From Hysterangium stoloniferum (taxonomy: Eukaryota; Basidiomycota; Agaricomycetes; Hysterangiales; Hysterangiaceae): a stretch of DNA of 64,000 bases. Below are positions 20,706 through 32,261 of the stretch, piece by piece; position 1 is the first letter of the stretch; each line of letters begins with the position of its first letter. The translations under genes and the position numbers were made by a program. The stretch lies in NCBI GenBank assembly GCA_015178975.1, contig WHVD01000002.1, forward strand, positions 1,922,001-1,986,000, in the 5' to 3' direction. The notes under the pieces were generated by a model. The model was not told the origin of the DNA and ran no database searches. It saw only the letters and a list, made by a program, of their open reading frames with translations.

Positions 20706-21691
20706 TCAGTCTACATTTATGGGACTGTTCTTTTTCCCTGCTTCCTCAGCTATCTCCTCTGGGAGCTCCGCGACCTCCGTGGCAACCCCGTCCTCATCCG
20801 ATCCGGCATCCTCGGAACTCCCGACTTGCGGCTCTTTATAGACATAGCCGCCATACTCTGCCAGGAACTTCCAAAACTCCTTGTGGAGTCCGGACAGCTC
20901 CTTTGCCACCACAATTTGGACCTTGTTGCTCTTCCGGAGCAACTCGTTTTGGGCCTCGATGCCCTCGGCGATCCGTCCAAGGACCTCATCCAACCCGGAC
21001 AACCCGTCCATCCCACTTATGTCTCGCGCCCCGGATCCCGTGGCCTGCTCGTGCACAAGCGAGCACCTCGCCTTGAGGTGCGCGCATTGGTAACACTCCG
21101 GACCCCGGCCGGACTTTCGATTGCACTCTGTGTTCCGGTCGTTACAACCGGAACACTGCGGCTCGTTCCGCGTCGGTAGTCGGACTGGCGCCGCCTTCCT
21201 TGCCTTCTGTTGATATGGTCAGTTTTCACCGGTTATCCCACGGACATGAGGCCTACCTTTTGGGGGCTCTCCGGCTCCCCCTCGGACTCGGACTCCACCT
21301 CTGTCGCTTTGCGCTGAAATTACAAGTCAGTAAAAGACTCGACAAGTTGAAACTTGGGACTTACCTTTCCCGCAACAATGGCGGCCCTCTCCGCGGCCAA
21401 CCGGGCTTTCTCTGCAGCCACCCGGGCGTTCTCCGCAGCCACTCGCGCAGCCTCCTCCGCCTCACGTTCCCTCTCCTTTGCGGCCTCTTCCTCCGCGGCC
21501 AACGCTTCCTGGTACTCTCTGTTCAGGGCTTCCTCAGCCTCCCTCGCCTCTCTCTCTGCTGCTTCACGCAGTTGGCGTTGCTCTTCTCGCCACGCCAACA
21601 ATTGGGCCGCACTCCACGGCGCCCGATACAGAGTGCCCGTGGAGGGCCCTGCTGTCGGCATTGGCTTGCGTGGTGTTGGTGTTGGTCCCAT
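20706..21691 (-). CDS. Antisense accessory gene inside element A: coiled coil plus Zn2Cys6-like cluster
   Basis: Between the end of pol and the 3' LTR, the opposite strand carries a coding-like region with probable short introns. From its start near 21691 it has MGPTPTPRKPMPT, then a strongly charged Ala/Glu/Arg heptad region of about 70 residues (a predicted coiled coil). An acidic segment follows, then a cysteine motif at about 21075-21150 with spacing CX2CX6CX9CX2CX6C. A helical region (EVLGRIAEGIEAQNELLRKS) and an acidic tail ending near 20706 complete it. The cysteine spacing fits the fungal Zn(II)2Cys6 consensus. It is not part of the standard Gypsy gene set. It may be a captured host regulator or an accessory gene proper to this retroelement lineage; DNA binding is inferred only. 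Confidence 0.6.
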
Positions 21692-21873
21692 GGTGACGAA
21701 GATGGGGGCAATGAAGAAGAAGAAATTTCTATTTTTTCAATTTTTATATAGGCTCGTCGCGTTTGAACCTTACCTTCCAGATCACATGACTCTTTGACAC
21801 ATACGTGTAACCGACATGACTTTTGACACATGCGCGTAGCCAACAAGAACCTTATTTAGGTCTAGAGCCTCTT

Positions 21874-22694
21874 TGTTACGACCCGGACAAATCCCGCCGG
21901 ACTCCGGGCACTAACCCGTACGCCCCCACGCGCTACAAGCACCAATCGTCTGTTTATAGGATTTCCCGCCCGGACTCCGTTACGTCAAGACTCGTTACGT
22001 TCGACCTCATTAAGACACATATCAGTCACCGGACTTCCCCCGGACCCCGTCTCTGTCTATGTCCGTCTTCGTCCCACGCATCAGTCACCGGACCCGCTTA
22101 GAATCCCGTCACCGCTCTAATCAAGCCCCGTTCCCGTTTTAGTCAAATGACCTGTCACGATTTAGGACTCCGCTCCCGCTCCGTTTCCCGTTATGGGTTA
22201 TGCTTTGTCACGATTCGGACTCCGCTCCGTTCCGTCCCGTTCCTAACACCAATTTGGTGTTTACTATTCCCGTTTTATGTTTTGCTCGTCTCGTCTCATT
22301 ATTACTGGATTCGGTATGACATGCATTCCACGGTCTATATAAACTGGCAGATGTTGTACATACAATCCAGTCAGAAAATTAGCTTAGATTCCCCCCAGTA
22401 ATCTAATACATTTTCCTCTCTAAAAACCCTACTCTCATCAGACCGCTCGCACTAGTCGGAGCCCACGGGCTCCGGCGCATCTATCTCTCTCGACTATCTC
22501 GATTCACGACTCTCGACTCACGACCTACGACTCACAACCCACGAACCCCCGCCCGGACTCCCCGGGATTCCCGTCCGCCTGTCTGAAATTGGACAACACG
22601 ATCTAGCGAGGGCGCAGCCTATAAGCTGAAGCCAAGTCCTACCGGATATCCCGCGGGTTTCTCCGGAAACCCGGCCTGAGTGTGTATCCTAACA
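21874..22694 (+). mobile_element. Solo LTR of the A family nested in element A
   Basis: The sequence runs from TGTTACGACC to ATCCTAACA (821 bp) and is flanked by CTCTT at 21869-21873 and 22695-22699. It is more diverged from the two outer LTRs than they are from each other. The polypurine tract lies between it and the true 3' LTR. Confidence 0.85.
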
Positions 22695-22713
22695 CTCTTT
22701 GGGACTTCGGCAT

Positions 22714-22726
22714 AAAGGGAGGATAC
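22714..22726 (+). promoter_or_regulatory. Polypurine tract of element A
   Basis: AAAGGGAGGATAC lies directly before the TGTTACG start of the 3' LTR. The same string precedes another LTR start at 53857. This is the usual site of plus-strand priming in LTR retrotransposons. Confidence 0.75.
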
Positions 22727-23664
22727 TGTTACGACCGGACAAATCCCGCCGGACTCCGGGCACTAACTCGTACGCCCCCACGCGCTACAAGCACCAATTG
22801 TCTGTTTATAGGATTTCCCGCCCGGACTCCGTTATGTCAAGACTCGTTACGTTCGACCTCATTATGACACATATCAGTCACCGGACTTCCCCCGGACTCC
22901 GTCTCTGTCTATGTCCGTCTTCGTCCCATGCATCAGTCACCGGAACCCGCTCAGAATCCCGTCACCGCTCCAATCGAGCCCCGTTCCCGTTTTAGTCAAA
23001 TGACCTGTCACGATTTAGGACTCCGCTCCCGCTCCGTTTCCCGTTATGGGTTATGCTTTGTCACAATTCGGACTCCGTTCCGTTCCGTTCCGTTCCGTTC
23101 CGTTCCGTTCCGTTCCGTTCCGTTCCGTTCCGTTCCGTTCCGTTCCGTTCCGTTCCGTTCCGTTCCGTTCCGTTCCGTTCCGTTCCTATCCTAACACCAA
23201 TTTGGTGTTTACTATTCCCGTTTCATGTTTTGTTAGTTTCGTTTCACCATTACTGGATTTGGTATGTCATTCACTCCATGGTCTATATAAACTGGCAGAT
23301 GTTGTACATACAATCCAGTCAGAAAATTAGCTTAGATTCCCCCCAGTAATCTAATAATATTTTCCGCTCTAAAACCTTACTCGATTCACATCGCTCGCAC
23401 TAGTCGGAGCCCACGGGCTCCGGCGCATCTATCTCTCTCAACCAACTCGACTCACAACCCACGACCTCCGACTCACGACCCACGACCCCCGACTTACGAC
23501 CTACGACCCATGAACCCTGCCCGGACTCTCCCTGGGATCCCCGTCCGTCCATTTGAAATTGGACAACACGATCTAGCGAGGGCACAGCCTATAAGCTGAA
23601 GCCAAGTCCTACTGGATAACCCGCGGGTTTCTCTGGAAACCCGGCCTGTGTGTGTATCCTAACA
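22727..23664 (+). repeat. 3' LTR of element A, with expanded TTCCG microsatellite
   Basis: It begins TGTTACGACC and ends ATCCTAACA, 938 bp against 839 bp for the 5' LTR. The extra length is explained by the pentanucleotide run at about 23070-23186. Confidence 0.88.
23070..23186. repeat. (TTCCG)n microsatellite
   Basis: More than twenty perfect TTCCG units stand at the point where the 5' LTR has three or four units. Confidence 0.95.
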
Positions 23665-26600
23665 GGTAAGCTGTATGAAAGTCAGTAACAATTTCCGTGA
23701 CATTACCAAGTTCCGTGGCCAAAATCCATGAGGTTTCTTCATTGGTGGCCTCGTAACCCACCCACTTGACCAAGTAAAGCAGTTTACAAGTGCATCAACA
23801 CTTGTCGATTTTTGAATCTAAAATTTGTGAAATTTCAAACTCGGGTTCTCTGTCAATAATGACCAGAGGGGGCGGAGATTGCATGTAATCTGGGATAGTG
23901 TTAGCAGTACAAGGTTCTAACATAGAAACATGAAATACCGGGTGTACCACACACATGCTATCTGGAAGCCGTAGGGTCCAAGAGACTGAACCTACTTGTG
24001 CGATAATTTCAAACAGACCTAAATATTTTTCAGCAAGCTTTTTTGATGGATGGGTAATCCAAAAGAATTGAGCTTTGACAAAAATGCGATTGCCAATCTT
24101 GAAGTTGGGTGGCAGAATCTGGTGTTTGTCCGCTGAAAGTTGGTATTGCTCTTGGGCAGACTTTATTGCAGTCCGGAGTTCCTTGTGGAGCTCATGGAGG
24201 TCCATGGTGAACTCTTGAGTGCAGGCAGAGGCGAGATTTCATTCTGGATGTACTGTAATATTTGGATTATATCCTTTATTTGCAAAGAATGGGGATACAC
24301 CAGTAGTGGCCAAGGGTGCATTGTTGTAAGCAAATTCTGCAAGTGGTAACAAGGATTTCCAATTGTCCTGTTGATAATTGCAATATACACAGAGATATTG
24401 TTCCAATGTCTGATTGTCGTGTTCGGTTTGTCTGTCGCCTTCTGGGTGATGTCCAGATGTGAAATGTAGTTTCATATCCAAGGATTTCCTGAGGGATCTA
24501 AAGAAGTGAGATACGAACTCTGATCCTCGGTCGGAAGTTACATGGGATTGAACTCTGTGCTTGGAAAATATGTGGATAATAAAAAGTTCTGCTAACTGCA
24601 TGGATGTAATTGTATCATATGTAGGGATGAATATACCTTGTTTTGAGAATCTGTCAACAATGACTAGGATGGCAGAAAAGCCTTCGGAATCTGGTAGGTG
24701 TTCAATGAAATCCATAGAAATAGAATTCCACGGGTGTTCTGGTACCGGGAGTTGTTTCAAAAGGCCGTATGGCTTGTGTCGCTGAGATTTCGAGTGGGGA
24801 CAAGTAGTGCAAGATTTACAATAGTGCTTAACGAATCCACAGAGTCCGGGCCAAGTATATTCTCTTCTTATTAATGATAGAGTTTTGTTGTACCCAAAAT
24901 GTCCAGAGAGTGGGTGATCATGTTTGTACTGAAGGATCCTGAGGTGGAGGCCATCAGAGTCTGTACATAGATCCGATTGTCAAGTCTAATGAAACCATGC
25001 TGATCAAGAGACCACTGGGGTTGATCGGGGTCCACAGGATTGTCAAGGTGAGCTTTAGTTATCAGGTCTAGTGGAATTGCTGATAGAATATCTTGATGTA
25101 GCTTCTCAATATCCATAATGATAATTCCATGGACAATGGGATGGACAAGAAAAGTTGTGCAGACTGATGCAGTAAGTTGCTGATTTGTGAAAATAGGTTT
25201 CAGGTTGGGTTTACCATGGCATAGTTGTTGCTCCCCTCTTTAGGATAGACATCCCATCGTCTAGTTAAAGTGTCAGGTTTGCTGCCGAGATGCTGGGTCG
25301 AAAATGGATAGTCATATTGAAGGCAGATAGGTATTCAGACCAGCGGGCCTGCCGACGGGTCAAAGGTTTTGTGGTAGAAAAGTATTCCATGTTTTTGTGA
25401 TCTGTTACAATGTCAATTGGAGTTCCCGAGCCTTCCAAATAGTGTCGCCACATTTTGAAAGCTGAAAAGATTGCCAGGAGTTCCTTATCATGAATGTTGT
25501 AATTGAGCTCTGCTCTGGTAAAGGTCCGGGACAGAAAAGCCATGGGGTGGACTTCTCCGTCGGAGTCCTGGATAGACAGAATGGCTTCAAGTGCATAGTC
25601 CGAGGTGTCCATTTCAACAATGAGTGGGAAGTCTGGTTTCCAATGTGACAGAATAGGAGCTGAAGAAAAAGAATTTTTTAAAAGATGAAAAGCTTTTTGA
25701 CACTTATCATTAAAATTCCATGGAGTATCCTTACGTGTAAGATAGGTAAGGGGAACCGTGATGTCAGAATATCTGTGGCTAAATCATCGGTAAAAATTGG
25801 CAAAGCCAAGGAAGGATTGTATATCTTTAACTTTTCGGGGTTCAGGCCAATCTTTGATGACTTGCACTTTAGTTTCATCCATGTGGAGTCCATCGGGTCC
25901 CATTATGAAACCCAGGTATTCCACAGAGTCCATGTCAAAAGTACATTTTTTACCATTTGTGAATAAACCATGTTGTCTGAGTCTCTGGAGAACTTCACGG
26001 ACTTGTTTGTCATGTTCCATGGGATCCTCAGAGTAGATAAGAATGTCGTCCAAGTAAACAATGACGCATACATCGAGCATGTCACAGAAAATGTCATTGA
26101 TAAAACATTGAAAAACAGACGGAGCATTGGTGAGTCCAAAGGGCATCCCCAACCACTTGAAGGCCCCATAGTGGGTTCTAAAAGTGGTTTTCCATTCATC
26201 ACCCGCAGCAATCTGGACCAAATGATAGGCATGTTTGAGATCTATTTTGGTGTAAATCTGGGCATTCCACAGAGCATCGAGCAGATCAGATATAAATGGA
26301 AGTGGATACTTATCCTTTTTTGTGACAGCATTGAGTCCTCTGAAATCAACACATAGTCTAAGGGATCCATCCTTTTTCTTGACAAACAGCACAGGTGCTC
26401 CAAAAGGAGACTTTGAGGGTCTGATAAAACCTATGGACAAATGTTCATCCAGGAAATTGTGGATCATGGAAAGTTCCGTGGATGAGAGTGGGTAAATATG
26501 TCCTAGGGGTGGCTGGGTGCCTTCTTCGAGATCAATTTTTAAGTTGCATTCTCTGTGGGGCAGAAGCAGGTCAGCCTTTCGCTTGCTAAAAACATCTGCA

Positions 26601-27401
26601 AAGTCATGATATTTCTCCAGGATGCCTTCTAGGTCAGTGGCTTGCTCAGATGCAGATACCAGTGTTGAAAAATGTCCAGTTGCTTCATCAATTTTTAAGT
26701 TGATAGTGAATGCTGGGACCTGTCCATTTTTGTAGCCCTAATAAAAGCTGCAGCATTAATCAGAGAAATAGATGGAGGTGCCGTGGGTTCCGGGGAAGTC
26801 ATGGGTGCCGGAGGGATCATAGAAGTCCTCAAGACTGCAGGTGCCGGGAAGGCCATGGGTGCCATGGAGGCTGTGACGGGCACAGTTTCCCCGGCTGCCA
26901 TGGGAGTCCAGAATGTTATACTGTTAGCTATCCAGTCAATCAACAGATTGTAGTGGGTAAGCCAGTTGTGTCCTAGGACCACCGAGTAACTTGAGTCTAA
27001 CTGGGTCACATAGAAAGTGACCAATTGAGATGTTCCACATGGGAAACAGATGGATAAATCACAAGCTTGGGTAACAACTGAATTACTTGTGCCATCAAAG
27101 AGGTGGAGGCTGACAGGATTTATTGGATAAGTTGACAACAAATCTTTTTGCATGAATTTTGTATCTAAAAAACAATGAGTTGAGCCAGAATCTACATACA
27201 AGAGCTGAAAAAAACGAATCTTGGAATCATATTAGACATAAGTTTAATGAACAATGAATCATAATGTGAAAGAGTGGATGTGTTGAGACGGGTAAACTCT
27301 TGAATGTGTGGAGAGGCAATGCAAAACCCAACCTGCGTGGAGTCCACAGGGTTGCTTACTCTTTTTTCGAGTTGGAAGCCGGTTTGTCCTTCAACGGGGT
27401 T

Positions 27402-28503
27402 TGTTAAGTTGCAAACAAAGATCCACAGATAGTCCCGCAGAGGTTTCCGGTAATTATTCCGAACATACACTTGCTACCAGGAATTGTCCCATGGAGTCCA
27501 TGGGTAATAAGTCCAGAGAAGTTCCAGGGATTAGTAGTACAAGGAATGTGGTATCAGAATAATTACCAGAAAGGTATGGCACAGCTGAGATGGACTTGGC
27601 TTCAGCTTATAGGCTGTGCCCTCGTACACTCATTTGGGTGTCCATATTTCGAACTGACAGAATGCATACAGGAAGATGTAGATTCCAGAGTTCCTGTCGG
27701 AGTTCTGGGAATCGAGCGTGCAGACAGACAAGAGGACTAGAGACTGTTTGAGGGTCAAACTTGTTTGAGGGTCAAACTTGTTTGAGGGTCAAACTTGTTT
27801 GAGGGTCAAACTTGTTTGAGGGTCAAACTTGTTTGAGGGTCAAACTTGTTTGAGGGTCAAACTTGTTTGAGATTGAAACTGGATTCTAAGTACATGAATG
27901 TAGCAGACTTATATAGACTTTGAAATGTAATAATACCAAATCCAGTATTAATGAGGGGCAGAACTATTAAACATAAAATGAAACAAGTAAATACTAAACT
28001 GGGAATTAGGGACGGAATGGAACAGGAGCAGAGAACGAATCATGACAGGTCATTAGACCATAACAGGAATGGGGCTCTGTTAGAGGGGTTCCAGGGAGTC
28101 TGGTCAGGGTCCGGTTACTGGTCTGTGAGATACAGAGTGTCAGGTGTATATAGGGTGGAGTTCGGAGTCCGGTGGAGTCTGATGACTGGTACATGAGACA
28201 CATGACAGACTGTCTGACCATCACAAGAGCAGGGTTCTATGCGCTGTTAGAGGGGTTCCAGGAGTCCCATCAGAGTCCGGTGACTGGTCCGTGAGATACA
28301 GAGAGTCGGGTGTATATAGGGCAGAGTCCGGGTCCCAGCGGGTTGTCTGGTAGTGGGTATAGAGAGTTGGGTACAGATAGGGTGGGTGCATACAGAGAGT
28401 CAGGCATAAACAAGTTGACATGCAGGCTCCAGTGGGAACTCTGGTTGTAACTATACAATATAGAGGGTCAGGAGCAGGCTGGCAGGTTTCCCGGTTCCTG
28501 ACA
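27402..28503 (-). mobile_element. Solo LTR of family C nested in the gag of element B
   Basis: Read on the minus strand it runs from TGTCAGGAACC (28503) to TTAACA (27402), 1102 bp. It is flanked by GGGTT on both sides (27397-27401 and 28504-28508), a perfect 5-bp duplication. A second copy lies at 50408-51491 on the plus strand. It contains an amplified 17-bp minisatellite. Confidence 0.85.
27745..27875. repeat. 17-bp tandem repeat, each unit containing a small palindrome
   Basis: The unit TGTTTGAGGGTCAAACT is repeated seven or eight times almost perfectly. TTTGA-GGG-TCAAA is self-complementary around its centre. The sister LTR at 51116-51140 has a single unit, so the array arose after the two copies separated. 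Confidence 0.92.
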
Positions 28504-29757
28504 GGGTTTCGTGGAGGTCTTGGCTGTTTGACCCTTTGCAGAGTTTGCTTTTGCCAGTGGACATTCTGGGACTCGATGAACAGGTTTCCTGCACAAGAGA
28601 CAGAGGTTATTGTCCATATGATATTGTCTTTCCTGTGGGGTCAATTTGCCATCAGGTCCGAGTTTGCCTGTGAGGTCAGGTTTTCCAGCTTGCTTGCCAG
28701 ACTGTTGACCTTTGTTGTTGTTGTTGTTGTTGTTAGAAGACTTTTTATTGTTCTTCTTGTTGGATTGTGTGGAGTTCTGGTTGCTGGTTGACGAGTTGTT
28801 GTTGTTGGTTTTATAGGCCGTGGACTTGTTTACTTTGTCTGCAGAGGTCCCACGGGCAACTTCTGCATGATGTTCCCAATAATGTGCATCTGCGTTTTAA
28901 GCCTTGAGGTGCATATGGGACAGGGTTTTTGGCTTGCCATCTTCTCCTTTTGAGACTTCATCTTCAAGGCAGGATGGCAGACCGGCGTAGAATTGGTGGT
29001 GCAGAGTGGGATCGCCCCACTGACAATGAGCTGCAAGATTATTGAATTGGACGATGTAGTCTGTGATGTGCTGCATTCCTTCATGTGAAGATTTGTGAGA
29101 CTGTTCTCAGCTTCTCCTGTCAGGTCATATGGGCCAAAGTTGGTTTCAAGGTCCTCAACAAAATCATCCCAATCTTTGAGCCAGAGTGGCTCTTCCTTGG
29201 AAAGTCCACTAAAAGCCAGTTCAAACCATTTCAATGTGGATCCCGACAAGTATGAAAGTGTGTAATTGACTTTTTGGGAGTCTGTGGAGAATGCAGTGGA
29301 TAGATCGCAGAAATTGAAGTGACATTGCATGAGGAAAGTAGAGAGTTTGTTTGGGTTGGAATCTGTGAAGGGTTCTGGAGCATTGACTTTTGACCATGGA
29401 GGTTCCAGATCTTTCGTTTTGCCTTCTCCAAGCATATGATTCATCAACCTTTCTAAAGTGATTGCTAAATACTCAGAGGCAGGATCCGAAAGCAGCAGTT
29501 GATCACTAGATGGGGGATTTTCAACTCCTTTTCCCTTGTTGGGGGCCATGGACCCATCCTCGTGCTTGGATTCATCCTGGTTTTCTGGGACTTCTTCGAT
29601 ATGGGCTTCTTCCATGGCTTCCAACTAGTTCACGAGCATCTGGCTGGTATACAAAGCTAATGGGGAATGAAGAGTAGATGGTCCATGTAATGATGCCTGT
29701 GCATGTGCTTTTCTTGGTGGCATATTGAACAATCTGCGAGTCACAGTCAGAAAATAC

Positions 29758-30672
29758 TGTTAGGGTACATACATGGCAGGTTTCTGGAGAAACCTGCAGG
29801 ATATCTGGAGAAACCTGTGGGATATCCGGTAGGACTTGGCTTCAGCTTATAGGCTGCACCCTCATGAGATCATGTTGTCCAATTTCAGACAGGTGGACAG
29901 GAATCCCAGGGAGTCCAGGTGGGGTTTGTGGGTTGAGGGGTTGTATGTAGGTTGGAGGTTGTGGGTTGAGGGGTTGTATGTAGGTTGGAGGTTGTGGGTT
30001 GAGGGGTTGTATGTAGGTTGGAGGTTGTGGGTTGAGAGGTTGGGAGTCGAGATAAATAAGAGAGATAGATGTGTCGGAGCCCGTGGGCTCCGACTAGTGA
30101 GAGTGGTGTAATTCAAGGAGGAGTTTAGAGTGGAAAATGTATTAGATTACTGGGGAGAATCTAAGCCGATTTTCTGACTGGATTGTATGTACAACATCTG
30201 CCAGACTATATAGACGGTGGAATGAATAACATACCAAATCCAGTAATGATGAAACGAAACTAGCAAAACATGAAATAAGAATAGTAAACACCAAATTTGG
30301 TGTTAGGAACAGGATGGAGTGGAGTGGAGTCCGAATCATGACAAATCATAAACCATAATGGGAAATGGAGTGGGAGTGGAGTCCAAATCGTGACAGGTCA
30401 TTTGACTAAAATGGGAACGGGGCTCTGTTAGAGGGATGACGAGTTTTCTGAGCGGGGTCCAGTGGCTGATGTGTGGGACAAGGTCAGACATAGATAGGGA
30501 TGGAGTCTGGCGGGTATTCCGGTGACTGATACACAACATAACGAAGTTGAATGTAGACAGGTCTGATGTACAGAGTCTGGCAGGTATTCCAATAAGCTGA
30601 CAATCAGTGCATATAGGGCGTGGGTGCATATAAGTTAGTGCCTGGAGTCCGGCAGGAATTCTGGTCATAACA
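29758..30672 (-). repeat. 5' LTR of element B
   Basis: Read on the minus strand it starts TGTTATGACC (30672) and ends CCCTAACA (29758), followed by GTATTTTCTGACT as in element A. It contains a 33-bp minisatellite at about 29926-30042. Confidence 0.85.
29926..30042. repeat. 33-bp minisatellite inside the LTR of element B
   Basis: GGTTGTGGGTTGAGGGGTTG followed by TATGTAGGTTGGA is repeated about three and a half times. The corresponding part of the A LTRs (near 15240-15300) holds shorter CGACTCACGACC-type repeats, so this LTR segment tends to expand. Confidence 0.9.
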
Positions 30673-31440
30673 ATTGGTACCCCAGATAGTTCTGGTTAAC
30701 TCTCTAAACCAACTAAATTTAAATTATATGAAATATACTTGAAAGTTTGCTTGTATACAAGAGAATACATCATAACCCAAAGATTAAGTCATAACCCAAA
30801 TAATCTTGTTTAACCCAAATAATCTAGGTTAACCCAAATAATCTTGTGTAACTATGTCATTTGTGTGTATTTTAAAAAGGCATGCATATTTTAAAGATGA
30901 AATTTCAGGTAATTAAATATAAACTTATAGAATAAGTTGTCATGGCCAGAAGGAATAGTCTCACTTAGAAAATATGAGGATTATTCAGTAAAAGTTTGTA
31001 TATTCAATAAAGTGTGACCATCCTCCTACATTAATTTTTAAACATATTTGGAACAAAATATAAAATGTATGCCACATTCTCCTTATATTATCAACTTAAG
31101 TATTTGAAAATTATTTAAAACTTTTTTAGCTTCTTCTCTATTTTCATAGTCCTTATACCTTCTTTTATTACCTTTACCTCTTATTTTACTTGAGTCAGGT
31201 GGTTTTCCAATTTTTATTATACTAAGGTAGATTTTTTTGGCAAATGATTGCATCATTTCTGTCATTTTAGAATTATAGGCATTGTATTCACAAAATACTC
31301 ATAGTTAGTTATTGAATACATGTATTTTCATTTTACCTCACGTGATATTTTTATTATATTGTATCAAAATATTCCACTTTTTCTGAAATTGTATTAACAA
31401 TCATGTAACTTTTAAAATTTGCACTCAAATGCTACTAATG
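30673..31440. other. AT-rich region with short tandem repeat; no gene seen
   Basis: The phrase AACCCAAATAATCT(T/A)G recurs about four times at 30775-30850. The remainder is AT-rich with only short frames. Confidence 0.5.
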
Positions 31441-31444
31441 ACAG

Positions 31445-31940
31445 TTAGAAACAACAAACACAGAAATAACAAAGTAGTCTCTTCCACCAACCAGAAGATG
31501 TTGGAACTTCTTCAACTCTTTCAACTCTCTCTTCAACTGGGTATTCATCTAACCTTTTTCTGAAGGATATAAACACCTCAAAAATGAGTTTATCTACAAT
31601 AGCCATGTTATGCTGAGTAAATACTGCATTGTACATTGGGATCCCATTATCATATGACCTCAGAGGGATTGGTTCAAGCCCTACAAACTTGTAATGTCCC
31701 ATTTCATATAAGAATGGAAAGTCAATCTCATCTTGAAATTTGTATGGGAGACTTAGTCCCAAATCATCATAATTGATGTAGTAGATTTTTCCTTAGAACC
31801 ATCAATTGGCATTTGATGACATTTTTTAATGTAAGGATTTGGCCTCCTAGTTCTGGTAATAGTTACCATTTTGTTGGGGACATAAGAGTTATAAGCAGGA
31901 GGAATAAGGAGTGAGGTCGAAGAAGTAGGCATCTTGATCT
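31445..31940 (-). pseudogene. Unidentified coding-like remnant
   Basis: A frame of about 105 codons includes LSLPYKFQDEIDFPFLYEMG and VFISFRKRLDEYP. It is preceded by another frame starting MPTSSTSLLIPPAYNSYVPN near 31935. Amino-acid composition and the two adjacent frames suggest an old coding sequence. It lies between element debris, so it is probably transposon-borne. I recognise no family. Confidence 0.3.
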
Positions 31941-32261
31941 GTAATGATTGTAGAATGATATGTGCTTATATCCTACCTAAGATATTTAAAGTTGGAATAA
32001 TTCATTTTTCATTCTTAATATAACCATATATAATATATAAATATAGTAGAATAACAATAAATTTAATGGTATTTTAAAGCAAAATAATAATATATCAATT
32101 ACATTTGATTCAAGATTACTTACTAAAAAAGAAGCACAAATATTAAGAAGTTTTGGAATAATAGTAGATGATGAAAACATAGAATAGTATAATCTATATC
32201 TAGGTATTTTTTAAAACAATGAACATGTAAAGATGTACCATGAATAATTTTAAAATTAGTC

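Larger units (their letters stand above)
14611..23664 (+). mobile_element. Gypsy element A (chromodomain-bearing LTR retrotransposon)
   Basis: The order is LTR 14611-15449, gag 15486-16778, protease-RT-RNaseH-integrase-chromodomain 16895-20498, an antisense gene 20706-21691, a nested solo LTR 21874-22694, a polypurine tract 22714-22726 and LTR 22727-23664. It looks nearly whole, with about two or three breaks in pol. In the first 290 bases the two LTRs differ at about eight places, all transitions, so the copy is fairly young. The outer flanks (CAGCA left, GGTAA right) do not form a target-site duplication, and the right flank is the pol of element B. This suggests that recombination or deletion joined A to B. 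Confidence 0.88.
23665..30672 (-). mobile_element. Gypsy element B, same family as A, truncated and decayed
   Basis: On the minus strand the order is LTR 29758-30672, gag about 28510-29720 (acidic N-terminus, gag core, zinc knuckle near 28560), protease about 26700-27230, RT about 25784-26500, RNase H about 25270-25620, integrase about 24240-25100 and chromodomain up to 23665. There the 3' LTR of A begins, and B's own 3' LTR is missing. A solo LTR of another family sits inside gag (27402-28503). The element is broken in roughly ten places. CpG sites that are common in A are mostly TpG or CpA here, so it is older or was heavily methylated. Confidence 0.85.

Noticed and set aside
21874-23664. 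Interpretation of the two adjacent LTRs as a tandem LTR duplication
   Set aside because: The CTCTT duplication around the first one and the polypurine tract before the second show a nested solo LTR instead.
28400-28800. Plus-strand frame of 123 codons over the gag of element B
   Set aside because: It is a shadow of the minus-strand gag and the LTR; its hydrophobic run is the complement of the Asn/Lys linker.
30775-30850. AACCCAAATAATCT repeats considered as telomere-like or a satellite
   Set aside because: There are only about four units, irregular in spacing, with no telomere consensus.
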